This document shows positions 25,747 to 34,016 of a stretch of 64,000 nt of DNA, piece after piece (the first letter of the stretch is position 1; the number at the start of each line of letters is the position of its first letter). The translations under genes were made by a program, and so were the position numbers. Source of the DNA: Halobacteriales archaeon QS_1_69_70 (lineage in GTDB: Archaea; Halobacteriota; Halobacteria; Halobacteriales; Haloarculaceae). The notes under the pieces are model-generated. The model was not told the origin of the DNA. It searched no databases and saw only the letters and a list, made by a program, of their open reading frames with translations. Where the stretch lies: contig PXRI01000026.1 in assembly GCA_003021005.1 (NCBI GenBank), positions 1-64,000 of the forward strand. Reading direction: 5' to 3'.

Positions 25747-26059
25747 CGAGCAATAATCCGTATTTCAAAACTTTTCGAATGGAGATAGGTGCCTTCCATC
25801 TTACACGGCAATCGATGACACTATCATCAATTCGATGCTTGTTTCGCTGAGTTAGAAAAGAACTTCCTGCAAAATTCTGCGTGAAGTCCTACTCAACGAG
25901 GTTCCTGTTGTAACTTCACGGTCGCCGGTACGCCTGCGTTCGAGTCTACGACAAGACGCGACGGTCTCTCCCTGTTCGTCCCACCGGCCCCCACGATGGG
26001 TCAGATAGAACCTGCCTCCCGAGAGCAATGAGTCTGCTACGTCTCTTCGATTAGGGTTA
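25747..26059. other. Intergenic stretch with second 24-bp repeat
   Basis: No gene is recognised. A minus-strand frame over 25852-26127 is Arg/Ser/Thr-rich and partly built from the repeat itself, so I do not accept it. Confidence 0.5.
25867..25890. repeat. 24-bp direct repeat, copy 2
   Basis: Identical to 25167-25190, in the same orientation. Confidence 0.8.
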
Positions 26060-26443
26060 TCAGTCGGACTTGAGGAACCCGAGCACGTTGTCGGTGACGT
26101 GCAGGAGTCTCCACAGCGGTAGTCCAACGACGATAACGCCGAACCAGAATGCGAACAGTGCGATAGGGATGGGATGCGGGAGCGCAGTGATGGGCAGGCC
26201 CACCCCGTTGAGACCGATGGCGAGCAGGAACGAGACGAACCCGAGGAGGTTCAGGGAGGCAACGGCGCGACGAGGTGACTGGAACGGGCCACGGGGAGAG
26301 AACCACTCCCACGAGTCGTTCTCTGTCGAAGTCGCGTTATCGGTCGTCTCGTAGTCGTCTCCGACTGCGGCACCACACTCGGGACAGTACGATGATTCGT
26401 CGTCAAGTTCTGTACCACACGCCTGGCAGTAGCGAGCAGGCAT
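26060..26443 (-). CDS. Zinc-ribbon membrane protein
   Basis: A 127-residue protein. An N-terminal zinc ribbon (CQACG near 7-11 and CPECG near 20-24) is followed by an acidic linker and two hydrophobic segments (about 66-83 and 93-113). The C-terminus LLHVTDNVLGFLKSD is cytosolic. This is the common haloarchaeal layout of a double-CxxC ribbon anchored to the membrane. No specific function is known. It lies near the right end of the candidate integrated element. Confidence 0.75.
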   Translation of the reverse strand: MPARYCQACGTELDDESSYCPECGAAVGDDYETTDNATSTENDSWEWFSPRGPFQSPRRAVASLNLLGFVSFLLAIGLNGVGLPITALPHPIPIALFAFWFGVIVVGLPLWRLLHVTDNVLGFLKSD

Positions 26444-26665
26444 GTTACGGCGCTCGGAGAAGTCGCTAGTAGGATTGGTGGATTTTCTATTCCGGATCTA
26501 TCTGAATCGCTGGAACAGAGATTCGCGCTCTCCCTGCCCCATCACATCAACCACTAGTCCAGAGAACGTGCTGTCTATGGCTGACTTGATTAACCAGTGT
26601 TCACCGACAAACACCGACATGATGCTGAGGAGACAATAGCGTCCCTCTGCGCCCTCAATCAAACT

Positions 26666-27204
26666 ATGACCCAATACAAGTACGAAAAGAATCAGAAGAT
26701 CGACTGGGAATCAATCTTTGAACGAATTCTTGGCTCAAAGAAGCCACCACTTTCTATCATACGCTTTCCCGACACCTTAATCAGACCAATGAACGTCTTG
26801 ACCCGGATTCAGCGTGGGAAAGAGTCACCGGCGGGAGCGCAACCGGCGATTTGTTTCTAATAGCGGTGGAGTGGTAGCCCGGAGTCAATAGGAAGTACTA
26901 CTTCATCCCGAGACGACGGTTCGTGGACGCAGGGAGAGCCTTTCTTCCCTTTTGGAGTTACGCATACGACGATGGTCTTACCGGCGATGGATGGTTCAAC
27001 CGCTCTGAATTATACGACCGAGTTCGTGAACGATTGAGAGAGGACGTACCAGAATGGGTGATTAATGCTATAGACAACTATCTTCCTGCACTGACTCCTC
27101 AGAGTTTACTCTATTCGACCTCAAATGACGACTGCCCTCTCTCAGAGGGTGGCAGACGCGATTCTCTGACGTTCGTTCACTTCTCCTCGCAAACCTATGC
27201 ATAG
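26666..27204 (+). pseudogene. Degraded hypothetical gene (frameshift and TAG)
   Basis: Three frame pieces line up as one decayed gene. The first (MTQYKYEKNQKIDWESIFER) is in one frame. Near 26730-26745 sense shifts to a second frame reading KEATTFYHTLSRHLNQTNER and on to GDLFLIAVEW, which meets TAG at 26875-26877. The same frame then continues KYYFIPRRRFVDAGRAFLPF and ends at 27204. The combined product (~180 residues) has no family I recognise. The lesions place it in the decaying right end of the element, six bases before the right repeat. Confidence 0.5.
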
Positions 27205-27209
27205 AAAAC

Positions 27210-27224
27210 TGGCCTCGGCACTCA
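27210..27224. repeat. Candidate right attachment repeat
   Basis: TGGCCTCGGCACTCA, identical to 19390-19404. GC-rich chromosomal sequence resumes immediately to the right. Confidence 0.4.
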
Positions 27225-27320
27225 TAGGGCTCGTCACCGCCGCCTGCCCACGACGGCTCGGCCCCGTCTCTCGTCATTGGCCACCCGCCGGTACGGCGCC
27301 CGCGATGAAGTGCGTTCTCC

Positions 27321-27716
27321 CTACGTCTCGCCGTCGTCGGCCGGTGGGACGAACCCGAGTTCCTCGCCGATGCCGAACACGTCCAGTCCGCGGAGCAGCT
27401 CCTCGAACTCCTCGGAGGACGGGTCGACGAACAGGACGTCGTCGTCGAACGCGAACCGGGCCTCGTCGTCGCCGAAGTTTACGAACAGGTCGCCGTCCGT
27501 CATTTCGGCGAAGACGTCGTCGCTGATCTGGATGGCGTCCTGGAGGAGTTCCCCGACGGACTGGCCGGTCTCGGCGGCTTCCTGGAGCAGGTCCACGGCG
27601 ACGTCCGGGGCCGACGAGGGCTCCTCGATGGCCTGCTGGAGTAGGTCCCCGAGGGTCTGGCCGGTGTCCTGCAGTTCCGCCTGGAGGTCCTCGAACAGCG
27701 CCTGGGCATCGGTCAT
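27321..27716 (-). CDS. Acidic hypothetical protein
   Basis: A 131-residue, strongly acidic helical protein starting MTDAQALFEDLQAELQDTGQ, with paired repeat-like segments TLGDLLQQAIEEPSS and SVGELLQDAIQIS. An in-frame ATG ten codons upstream (27746) is possible. No domain is recognised. It is divergent from the glycosyltransferase gene and lies just right of the candidate element. Confidence 0.65.
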   Translation of the reverse strand: MTDAQALFEDLQAELQDTGQTLGDLLQQAIEEPSSAPDVAVDLLQEAAETGQSVGELLQDAIQISDDVFAEMTDGDLFVNFGDDEARFAFDDDVLFVDPSSEEFEELLRGLDVFGIGEELGFVPPADDGET

Positions 27717-27818
27717 CGTGTCCGAGCGCTCGGCCCGGACCGGCATAGGTATGGTGGTCGCCGCCGGCGTGCGGCGACCCCGTGCGCTTTTGGTCCGGGC
27801 GCCGGTCACGGTCCGGTG

Positions 27819-28514
27819 ATGTCGACACCGGCCGTGAGCTTCGTGGTCCCAGCCCGCAACGAGGTGGACTACCTCGATGGGACGCTCGCGAGCATCGGCT
27901 CCCAGATCACAGCGCGGCCCTACGAGGTCGTCGTGGCCGACGGCGACAGCACGGACGGGACCCGGACAGTCGCCCGGCGCCACGGTGCAGCGGTCGTCCG
28001 GGAGGGCGGCCACAGCATCGCGAGCGGACGGAACCGCGGCGCGGCCGCGGCCGCCGGCGAGTGGCTGGTCTTCGTCGACGCCGACACGACCCTGGCGCCG
28101 GAGTACCTCGAGCGGATGCTCGCGTTCGCCGACCGGGAGGGACTGGCGGCCGCCTCCTCCAGGTGCCGGATCGCCGGGCCGCGGCGGGCGAAGGCGATGG
28201 AGTGGACGATCAACCACGCGTTCCCGCGCCTGTCGGCCCCGATCCTGCCGGGGTTCAACACGGTCGTCCGGCGGGAGGCCTTCGAGCACGTCGGCGGGTT
28301 CCCCGAGGTGCCCAACGAGGACACCGCGTTCAGCCGTCGGCTCGGCCGGCGCGCCCCGACGGCCTACCACCCGGCGGCGCTCGTCACGACGTCGGGTCGC
28401 CGCGTCGCCGACGCCGGCCTGACCGGCACGCTGCTGCACTACCTCCGGCTGGACGTCCGCCGGCTCCGGGGCCCGGGGCGGCCCGCAGGCGACCCCGTCG
28501 GGGACGCCGATTAG
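27819..28514 (+). CDS. Family 2 glycosyltransferase
   Basis: A 231-residue GT-A fold glycosyltransferase. It opens with SFVVPARNEVDYLDGTLASI, the nucleotide-sugar-binding VADGDSTDGT, the metal-binding DAD motif at 87-89 (VFVDADTT), and NEDTAFSRRL near 175 as the acceptor/catalytic acidic region. It lacks membrane helices, so it is probably a soluble or peripheral enzyme. The sugar and acceptor are unknown. GTG at 27816 is an alternative start one codon upstream. It stands alone. Confidence 0.88.
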   Translation: MSTPAVSFVVPARNEVDYLDGTLASIGSQITARPYEVVVADGDSTDGTRTVARRHGAAVVREGGHSIASGRNRGAAAAAGEWLVFVDADTTLAPEYLERMLAFADREGLAAASSRCRIAGPRRAKAMEWTINHAFPRLSAPILPGFNTVVRREAFEHVGGFPEVPNEDTAFSRRLGRRAPTAYHPAALVTTSGRRVADAGLTGTLLHYLRLDVRRLRGPGRPAGDPVGDAD

Positions 28515-28545
28515 GGTCCGCCAAGGAGCGCCGGGTGACGAGGTA

Positions 28546-28555
28546 GCGTTAAGTG
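28546..28555 (+). promoter_or_regulatory. TATA-like element
   Basis: GCGTTAAGTG lies about 28 bases before ATG 28578. Confidence 0.45.
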
Positions 28556-28577
28556 CGTCGGCGACGGAGTGATGACC

Positions 28578-28721
28578 ATGTCAGTTCAGACCACACACCG
28601 GTGTCTGACGTGCGGCTTCGAGGCGCCGACGGGCGACGCCTGGGACACCGTCGAGCACCCGCCGCTCGGGGAGCTTACCCAGTGTCCCGAGTGTGGCAGC
28701 ACGAACACCCGCTCGGTGTAG
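28578..28721 (+). CDS. Small zinc-ribbon protein
   Basis: A 47-residue protein with CLTCG near the N-terminus and CPECGS near the C-terminus, separated by 25 residues: a single zinc ribbon. An ATG two codons earlier (28572) is an alternative; the TATA spacing slightly favours 28578. Function is unknown. Confidence 0.7.
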   Translation: MSVQTTHRCLTCGFEAPTGDAWDTVEHPPLGELTQCPECGSTNTRSV

Positions 28722-28839
28722 CGCACCGAGAGGGCGGGGCCGGATTGCGTCGGACGGGCCCCGTCGACCGGTCGCCGGCCTCGTTTGGGTACCGTTCCCC
28801 CTGGCGGTCAGTCGGTCCGATCCGGACCAGCGGCGACGG

Positions 28840-29847
28840 TCAGTCGGCTCGATCCCGTGCCGCGGCGACCAGGAGCGGGAACGTGATGGTCGCGTCGGCG
28901 TAGACGGAGACGCTGTGGGCGTCCGGTTCGAGTTTGCCCCACGACCGGGCCTCCTCGAGCGTGGCGCCGGAGAGCCCGCCGGTTTGGGGCGGGTCCATCG
29001 TCAGCTGGACGGCGTAGTCGTAGGCGTCCGGCGTGACTAGCATCGCCTGGAGGACGTAGTTCTTCGGGACGCCGCCGCCGACGACGATGGCGGCCGTCGA
29101 GTCGGCGGCGTGCGCGAGGTCGTTTAGCGGGGACATGTCGGCCAGCGCGTCCAGCGAGAAGCCACTGCCCTGCGAGCGGAGCCACGCCTGCAGCCCCAGG
29201 ACGGAGTCCTGGATCGCCGGCACGTGGAGGGGCACCTCCTGCTCGTAGGCGGCCGCGGCGATGCCGGGCGCTGCGGTGACATCCTGGCTGTCGTTCACGG
29301 CGGCGTTCGCCCGGCCGAGTTCGCGGGTGAACTCGGCGATGGAGACGACCTCGTCGCCGACCGCCTCGAAGACCTCCGCGCGCAGGTGCGCCTCGAACTT
29401 TGCGAAGTGCTCCTGGGGGAGGTAGACGTTGTAGATCCGGTCGACTTCCTCCTCGCGCAACCGCTCGTCGAAGTCGCGGGCCGACAGCTCCGGGTGGGTC
29501 TCGCGGCCGTGGTGGTGGGTGCCGCCGATGGCCTTGATGGCGTCGTGGGTCAGCGTCGCGCCGGTCGTCACCAGGGCGTCGACGTGGCCGTCCCGGATGA
29601 GGCCGGCGACGATCTCCCGCATCCCGGCGGGCACCATCGCGCCGGCCAGCCCCAGGAACGTGGTGGTGTCCTCGCGGGCGAAGATCTCGCCGGTAACCTC
29701 GATGGCCTCGTGGAGGTCGGCGGCGCCGATGCCGGCCTTCCCGTACTCGTCGGCCAGCTCGGCGACGGTCATCCCCACCGCCACCTGGGCGTGCTCGACC
29801 GGGTCGTGGCCGAACTCGGCCCGGTCGGGTGCATCCTCCTCGCTCAT
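28840..29847 (-). CDS. dys: Deoxyhypusine synthase
   Basis: A 335-residue enzyme that transfers an aminobutyl group from spermidine (or an analogue) to a lysine of translation factor aIF5A, using NAD. Family motifs include LATTG-like ALVTTGATLTHD, GGTHHHGRETHPE, and the active-site lysine in IVVGGGVPKNYVLQ near residue 258. ATG 29847 (MSEEDAPDRAEFGHD) begins the acidic N-terminus that haloarchaeal members have. It is essential in archaea and eukaryotes studied. It lies downstream of, but is probably not coupled to, the frameshifted membrane gene at 29943. Confidence 0.93.
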   Translation of the reverse strand: MSEEDAPDRAEFGHDPVEHAQVAVGMTVAELADEYGKAGIGAADLHEAIEVTGEIFAREDTTTFLGLAGAMVPAGMREIVAGLIRDGHVDALVTTGATLTHDAIKAIGGTHHHGRETHPELSARDFDERLREEEVDRIYNVYLPQEHFAKFEAHLRAEVFEAVGDEVVSIAEFTRELGRANAAVNDSQDVTAAPGIAAAAYEQEVPLHVPAIQDSVLGLQAWLRSQGSGFSLDALADMSPLNDLAHAADSTAAIVVGGGVPKNYVLQAMLVTPDAYDYAVQLTMDPPQTGGLSGATLEEARSWGKLEPDAHSVSVYADATITFPLLVAAARDRAD

Positions 29848-29942
29848 TGTCGTCCCGTGGGCCGGCGGGCGCTTGAAGGCCGCGGAATCGGGCAGAGACG
29901 GGTGGGTAGGCGAATCGTAGCCCCCTCTCGGGACGCGAGGTG

Positions 29943-30753
29943 CTACGTGGCCGTCGATCGGTCGGCGCCCTCGGCCAGGCGACGAGCGACCAGGACGAAG
30001 AACACGGCGGCGACGAGGCCCACCGGGGCGACGAGGGCAGCTGCGGCCACCGCCGCGAGGACACCGTCGCTGTACGCAAGTCGAGAGAGCGGGAGCGAGA
30101 ACGCCGTGGCCGGGACGGCGAACCCGAGGAACGCGAGCGCGGCGTCCGCACGGCTGGTGGTCAGGCCTGCGCTGTGCCGGATCGCCTCGAGGAGGTCGTC
30201 CTCGCTCGCCACCACGAGATACGGCGCGAGATACGTGAGATATCCCACCGCGTAGACACTGACGAAGGCGACCGGGAAGAGGAACGGCGCCGTTGTGAGG
30301 AGGAGGACGATGGCGCTCAGGACGACCAATATGAGGGCCTCGTAGGCCACCAACGACCGCCCGTATCGGCGGACGTTCGCCACGAAGTCGAACCTGCCAG
30401 TCCGAATCGACTGATCGATGCTCCCCAGGTAGCCGGCCAGGAGAAGGCCCGTCGCGACGACGTAGGCGGCAAGCGAGAGCAGGAACGCCGCGCCGAATGC
30501 CACACCGACGACGGCCGGGAGCGTGGCGGGCTCGATACCGCCGCCCGCATCGGTCGGTGGCTGCACGAAACGACCAGATCATGACGAACGAGTGCGGCAT
30601 CGGGAACGAGACCGAGAACACCCGGCTGGTGTCGGTGCCGAGTCGGACGAGATCGTTCCAGCGGAGCAGCGCAACCACGAAGGGGAGCACCGCCAGGACG
30701 GCGACGTCCCGGGTCGCCTGGAGGGCCTCACGGAGGACGGCGACCAAATGCAT
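29943..30753 (-). pseudogene. Frameshifted integral membrane protein
   Basis: Two frames join into one ~269-residue polytopic membrane protein. The first (MHLVAVLREALQATRDVAVL) has one helix and ends VMIWSF; the second begins VQPPTDAGGGIEPATLPAVV and has at least four more helices. A single extra base at 30567 (GTTTCGTG on the minus strand) accounts for the shift: removing it gives a continuous frame of 270 codons. The TATA-like element at 30783-30791 supports the start at 30753. This could be pseudogenisation or a base-call error. Function is unknown. Confidence 0.75.
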
Positions 30754-30807
30754 GGTGCCTGAACCGGATAGATGACGCCGGGTGATATAAACCGGGGGTT
30801 CGTTGCC

Positions 30808-31305
30808 TCAGAGTTCCACCTTCGTCGTCGGGTCGTCCAGCTCCCACAGCAGTTCCGGGAGGAAGGCGTCGAGGTGGTCGACGACGCGGCGGTCGCTGAC
30901 GTCGAGGCCGTCGCAGTGCTCGTGGGCCGCCGCGCGGACCGAGACGTGGATGTCGCCGGCCTCGACGTGGACCTCCAGCGGGAACACCGAACACCGGGCC
31001 GGCTTCCAGCCGTGCTCGGCCTGCAGCGCACAGAGGCCGTCCTCCCCGAGGAAGAAGCACGCCTGGCCGTCGGCCGCGGCGTGCGGGTGGCCGTCGGCCT
31101 TCGGCTCCCGCCGGAGGAAGTCCCGGCCGCGGAACGCCGCGACGGCCTCGCTCACCGACTCGCGGGCGGCGAGTTCCAGCAGGTCCTTCTCGTACAGGAG
31201 GACGCCGTGGCGGCAACACCACGTGCAGTCGTCGACACACTCGAAGGTCAGCGAGGGGTCGAAGTCGACGACGGCCTCCCTGCCGGGGAACACCTCGACG
31301 CGCAC
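30808..31305 (-). CDS. YkgJ-family cysteine cluster protein
   Basis: A 165-residue protein of the YkgJ/CxxCxxCC family. It has FECVDDCTWCCRHGVLLYEK near the N-terminus, CFFLGEDGLCALQ in the middle and RPARCSVFPL-like KPARCSVFPLEV, giving the family's conserved cysteine cluster expected to bind zinc or an Fe-S cluster. The role in cells is not established. It is followed by the interrupted MBL-like gene upstream on the same strand (70 bases apart). Confidence 0.85.
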   Translation of the reverse strand: MRVEVFPGREAVVDFDPSLTFECVDDCTWCCRHGVLLYEKDLLELAARESVSEAVAAFRGRDFLRREPKADGHPHAAADGQACFFLGEDGLCALQAEHGWKPARCSVFPLEVHVEAGDIHVSVRAAAHEHCDGLDVSDRRVVDHLDAFLPELLWELDDPTTKVEL

Positions 31306-31375
31306 ACCGGCGGTCGGGGAGCCAGCGGGAAAGGGATGTCGGGCGGGCGGCTTCGTGGTGCCGGGGATCGACGCG

Positions 31376-32074
31376 TCAGGTTCGGACTGCCGCGATCACG
31401 GTGCGGAGTTGCCGCGTGCCGTTCTCGAGCAGGGCTCTGGGGAGCCGGCGACGGGCGGACGACAGTGTATCTTCGAGCGCCTCGCCGGCGTTCTCGTGGA
31501 GTCCGGGGCCGTGGCCGGTCAGGACCCGGTCGGGGTCCCGTCCGGCCAGCGCCGCCCGCGGCGGCGTCAGCCGGCGAAGCAGCATCACGCCCAGGGCCTC
31601 CTCGCCGGCGCGGAGGTACTCGGCCGTGCCGACCGACTCCCCGACCACGAGCGTTTCCCCGTCGGCCAGCCCGTACTCCTGCCACCAGGAACTGCGGGCC
31701 ACCGTGAACAGCTCGTACCCACCGACCGCCGTGCCGACCTCCAGCCGAGAAACGGACGCGTCGAGGCGGTCCTCGAGGCCGGTCATTGACGCCGGCAACG
31801 TGACCGGGACGTCGTACCGCTCCGCGAAGACGTCGGCGTCTCGTAGATGGTAGTTCGACAGCAGGATCACGCCGGCGACCTCGCCCAGGTCCCCCAGGAG
31901 GTCGGCGACGCCCGGCGCACAGAGCGGGTCGACGAGCCAGACGCCCTCGTCGGTCGAAAGCGCGTGGCTCGCACGCTCCATCGTCTCCTAGGGGTGGGCG
32001 ATCCAGCCGACGCCGCCGTCCCACTGGTCGACGACCGCCGGATCCGTCGGCTCGGCCGTCGCTTTCGCCGGCAT
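31376..32074 (-). pseudogene. MBL-fold-like protein with in-frame TAG
   Basis: A frame of 233 codons with TAG at 31988-31990. Before the stop it reads PAVVDQWDGGVGWIAHP; after it, ETMERASHALSTDEGVWLVD. The combined N-terminus GWIAHP-x-ETMERASHAL is the conserved opening of a haloarchaeal metallo-beta-lactamase-like family, so both parts belong to one gene. The metal site is degenerate (SNYHLRDAD in place of HxHxDH), as is usual in this family, and TGHGPGLHE near the C-terminus is retained. A downstream ATG at 31981 could restart translation and give a 201-residue product. Read-through is not supported by any visible pyrrolysine machinery. Confidence 0.75.
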
Positions 32075-32270
32075 GGGCCTCACAACCGGAGAGAGGGCCA
32101 AAAGTGTTGCCGGAGGGTATACCGGCCCGGAGATCCCGTGCTTGGCGGTCGCGCCGCCCGGCTCGCGGCTCACTCCGTTCGCCGCTCGCTCAGTCCGCGG
32201 CCTCCCTCCGGTCGGCCGCGCGGCTCGCGTGTCGTCCCTCCCTGCAGTCGGTCCTCCCGCTCGCTTATAC

Positions 32271-32295
32271 CGAGGCCTCACTTCGTTCGGCCTCG
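32271..32295. terminator. Hairpin between MBL-like and tfs genes
   Basis: CGAGGCC and GGCCTCG form a perfect 7-bp stem around an 11-base loop, just downstream of the tfs stop (32306, minus strand). It may stabilise the tfs transcript. The surrounding gap is rich in CGCTCG-type simple sequence. Confidence 0.35.
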
Positions 32296-32305
32296 CTATC
32301 GCCCC

Positions 32306-32629
32306 TCAGCTGTACCCCCGCCACCGGTTGCCACAGTCGGTGCACTTGAAAAAGCGCGTCGGCGGTTCGTCGGCCGACCCGGTCTGTTTGATGGTGTACC
32401 ACGCCTCGCCGTTGCCACAGGACTCGCAGGTGACGTCGTCGGCGGTGGGTTTGCCCTCGAAGTCGGCGTCGGCGGAGGACTCGATGACGTCGCCGTCGGT
32501 CTGGGACTCCGTCGAGACGAACGCCTCGGCGCGGTCGGGGTCCTTCGACTGGCTCGCACCGCAGGCCGAACACGCCATCTCGCCGTCCCGGGGCCGCATC
32601 ATCGCGCCGCAGTCGTCGCAGAACTGCAT
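32306..32629 (-). CDS. tfs: Transcription factor S (TFS)
   Basis: A 107-residue archaeal TFIIS-like factor that stimulates transcript cleavage by stalled RNA polymerase. There are two zinc ribbons: C4/C7/C20/C23 and C68/C71/C96/C99. The invariant acidic catalytic pair of the C-terminal ribbon is D87-E88 (SADEPPTRFF). The start MQFCDDCGAMM is the family N-terminus. It lies next to two coiled-coil/zinc proteins on the same strand, probably in one transcript. Confidence 0.95.
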   Translation of the reverse strand: MQFCDDCGAMMRPRDGEMACSACGASQSKDPDRAEAFVSTESQTDGDVIESSADADFEGKPTADDVTCESCGNGEAWYTIKQTGSADEPPTRFFKCTDCGNRWRGYS

Positions 32630-32653
32630 GCCCGGCCGGAGGGGCCCGGCGGC

Positions 32654-33100
32654 CTAAAGCGTGCGGTCCGGGCTCTCCCCCTCGAGGATGCTGGAGGCAC
32701 CGTGCCGGTCGGCGACCACGGGGCAGTTCTGCACCCGGAAGCTGTCGGTGTCGACGACCTCCGCGATGGTCGTGCCGGCGTGCGAACAGCTCACGTCCGG
32801 CGGCTCGGTGAAGTACTCACACCGCTGGCAGTACTTCGACTTCGGGACGACGGTGGTCTCGGCGTCGGCGTCGACCTCCAGGTCGACCGTCCGGGTCGGG
32901 CTCTCCTCGGCGAGCCGCTCGAACAGGTCGCCGTCGACGTCGGCGCCCTCGTCGAGTTCGGCCCATACCTCCCCGTCGACGTCCGCCGCGTCGAGGTCGG
33001 CGAACGGGTCGGCAGTCCCGTCCGCGCCGTCGGCCGGCTCCGCGCCGTCGTCCGACCCGGGGCCGTCACCGGCGTTCCCCTCGGGCGCTCGCTCACCCAT
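32654..33100 (-). CDS. Hypothetical acidic zinc-binding protein
   Basis: A 148-residue protein: an acidic, Gly/Asp/Ala-rich first half followed by a C-terminal domain with KYCQRCEYFTEPPDVSCSHA, a likely zinc site, then VQNCPVV. The start overlaps the preceding gene's stop by eight bases, and TFS follows 24 bases downstream, so the three form an operon. A GTG three codons upstream (33109) is possible. Haloarchaea often carry this family beside tfs; its role is unknown. Confidence 0.75.
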   Translation of the reverse strand: MGERAPEGNAGDGPGSDDGAEPADGADGTADPFADLDAADVDGEVWAELDEGADVDGDLFERLAEESPTRTVDLEVDADAETTVVPKSKYCQRCEYFTEPPDVSCSHAGTTIAEVVDTDSFRVQNCPVVADRHGASSILEGESPDRTL

Positions 33101-33899
33101 GCTGCTCACCTTCGTCGGCCGGCCCCTCGTCGGGGCCGCCCGCGTCGTCCGCCGGCTCCGGGCCGGTCAGGACGGTCCGCGTGAAGACGATGCCGGTCGT
33201 CGTGAGGTCCCGGAGGTCGGTATCACAGTGCGGACACGACGGCTCCGAGAGCAGCGGGATGGACACCGTACCCCCGCAATCGTGGCACGTCCCCTCGGTG
33301 ACGCCACGGTGGCTCGCGGCCGTCCGGAGGCGTTCCAGGTGACGGCGTCGCTCCGTGGTCGCGTCCTCACCGTCACCCGTCAGGTCCACGAGGACCTTCG
33401 CGAGCGTGTCGAGCTTGCCCGTCGCGTCCGCCAGCTCCGTGTCCAGCTCCGCGACGTCCTCCGAGAGGTCGGCGTGGTCGGACGTCACGGCGTCGAGCCT
33501 GTCGTCGAACCGGGCGATATCGTCGTGGGTGTGGTCCGTCTTCGCCCGGTTGCGGACCGCGTCCCGGAGCTGCAGGACGCGGTTCCGGATCGACTCCAGG
33601 TCGTCCTCGAGGCCGGCCTCCATCGCGTCGAGCCGGTCCTCGACGGCCGCCAGGTCCGACCGGTGGTCCTGGAGCTGGGTGCGGACCTCGGTCTCGATCA
33701 GGTCCGATACGTCGGCCTCGTCGGCGAGCGATCCGCCGCCGCCGTCGTGGTCGGCCGTCGCCCGGTAGGCGCTCGCCACCTGGACGAGCAGTTCCTCGCG
33801 GGACACCCCGAGGCTGGCCGCCCGATCGTCGAGCCACTCCTCCAGCGGCGGCGGCAACGAGAGGGCCCCGTCAGCCCCGTCCGCCGACTCGGTCGCCAT
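33093..33899 (-). CDS. Coiled-coil protein with zinc ribbon
   Basis: A 268-residue protein. An N-terminal segment (PPPLEEWLDDRAASLGVSRE) resembles a CopG-like helix pair. A long coiled coil (about 75-195) with heptads such as LAAVEDRLDAMEAGLEDDLE follows, then a zinc ribbon (CHDCG ... CPHCD near 215-240) and an acidic tail. ATG 33899 is preferred to an upstream frame start because the extension is Arg/Pro-rich. The layout suggests an oligomeric DNA- or protein-binding protein. It is in an operon with the next two genes. Confidence 0.75.
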   Translation of the reverse strand: MATESADGADGALSLPPPLEEWLDDRAASLGVSREELLVQVASAYRATADHDGGGGSLADEADVSDLIETEVRTQLQDHRSDLAAVEDRLDAMEAGLEDDLESIRNRVLQLRDAVRNRAKTDHTHDDIARFDDRLDAVTSDHADLSEDVAELDTELADATGKLDTLAKVLVDLTGDGEDATTERRRHLERLRTAASHRGVTEGTCHDCGGTVSIPLLSEPSCPHCDTDLRDLTTTGIVFTRTVLTGPEPADDAGGPDEGPADEGEQHG

Positions 33900-34016
33900 G
33901 TGCGAGCCGTAGGACCGTTGGAAAGTTAAGGGTTCGCCCCCCGGACCGCGGTCGCTCCCGGCCGTTTCCGGCCGCCGTGTGCATCGAGGTCCGGGGGCCA
34001 CGGGTGGACCGGCAGG

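Larger units (their letters stand above)
19390..27224. mobile_element. Candidate integrated element, partly decayed
   Basis: About 7.8 kb of visibly lower GC than both flanks, bracketed by an exact 15-base repeat (19390-19404 and 27210-27224). It contains a tyrosine integrase of archaeal type (24079-25011, internal stop), a small overlapping partner gene, a DUF433-nucleotidyltransferase gene with an internal stop, two unrecognised neighbouring genes, a zinc-ribbon membrane protein, hypothetical genes and a multiply broken gene at its right end. No replication or capsid genes are recognised. The repeats sit in intergenic DNA rather than in a tRNA. Boundaries are inferred from the repeat and the composition change. 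Confidence 0.55.

Noticed and set aside
25852-26127. 91-codon minus frame ending TSRRILQEVLF
   Set aside because: Its C-terminus is translated from the 24-base repeat and the rest is Ser/Thr/Arg-rich without TATA or homology.
31988-31990. Amber codon read as pyrrolysine
   Set aside because: A single TAG, no pyl genes visible, and a restart ATG seven bases downstream; nonsense mutation or error is simpler.
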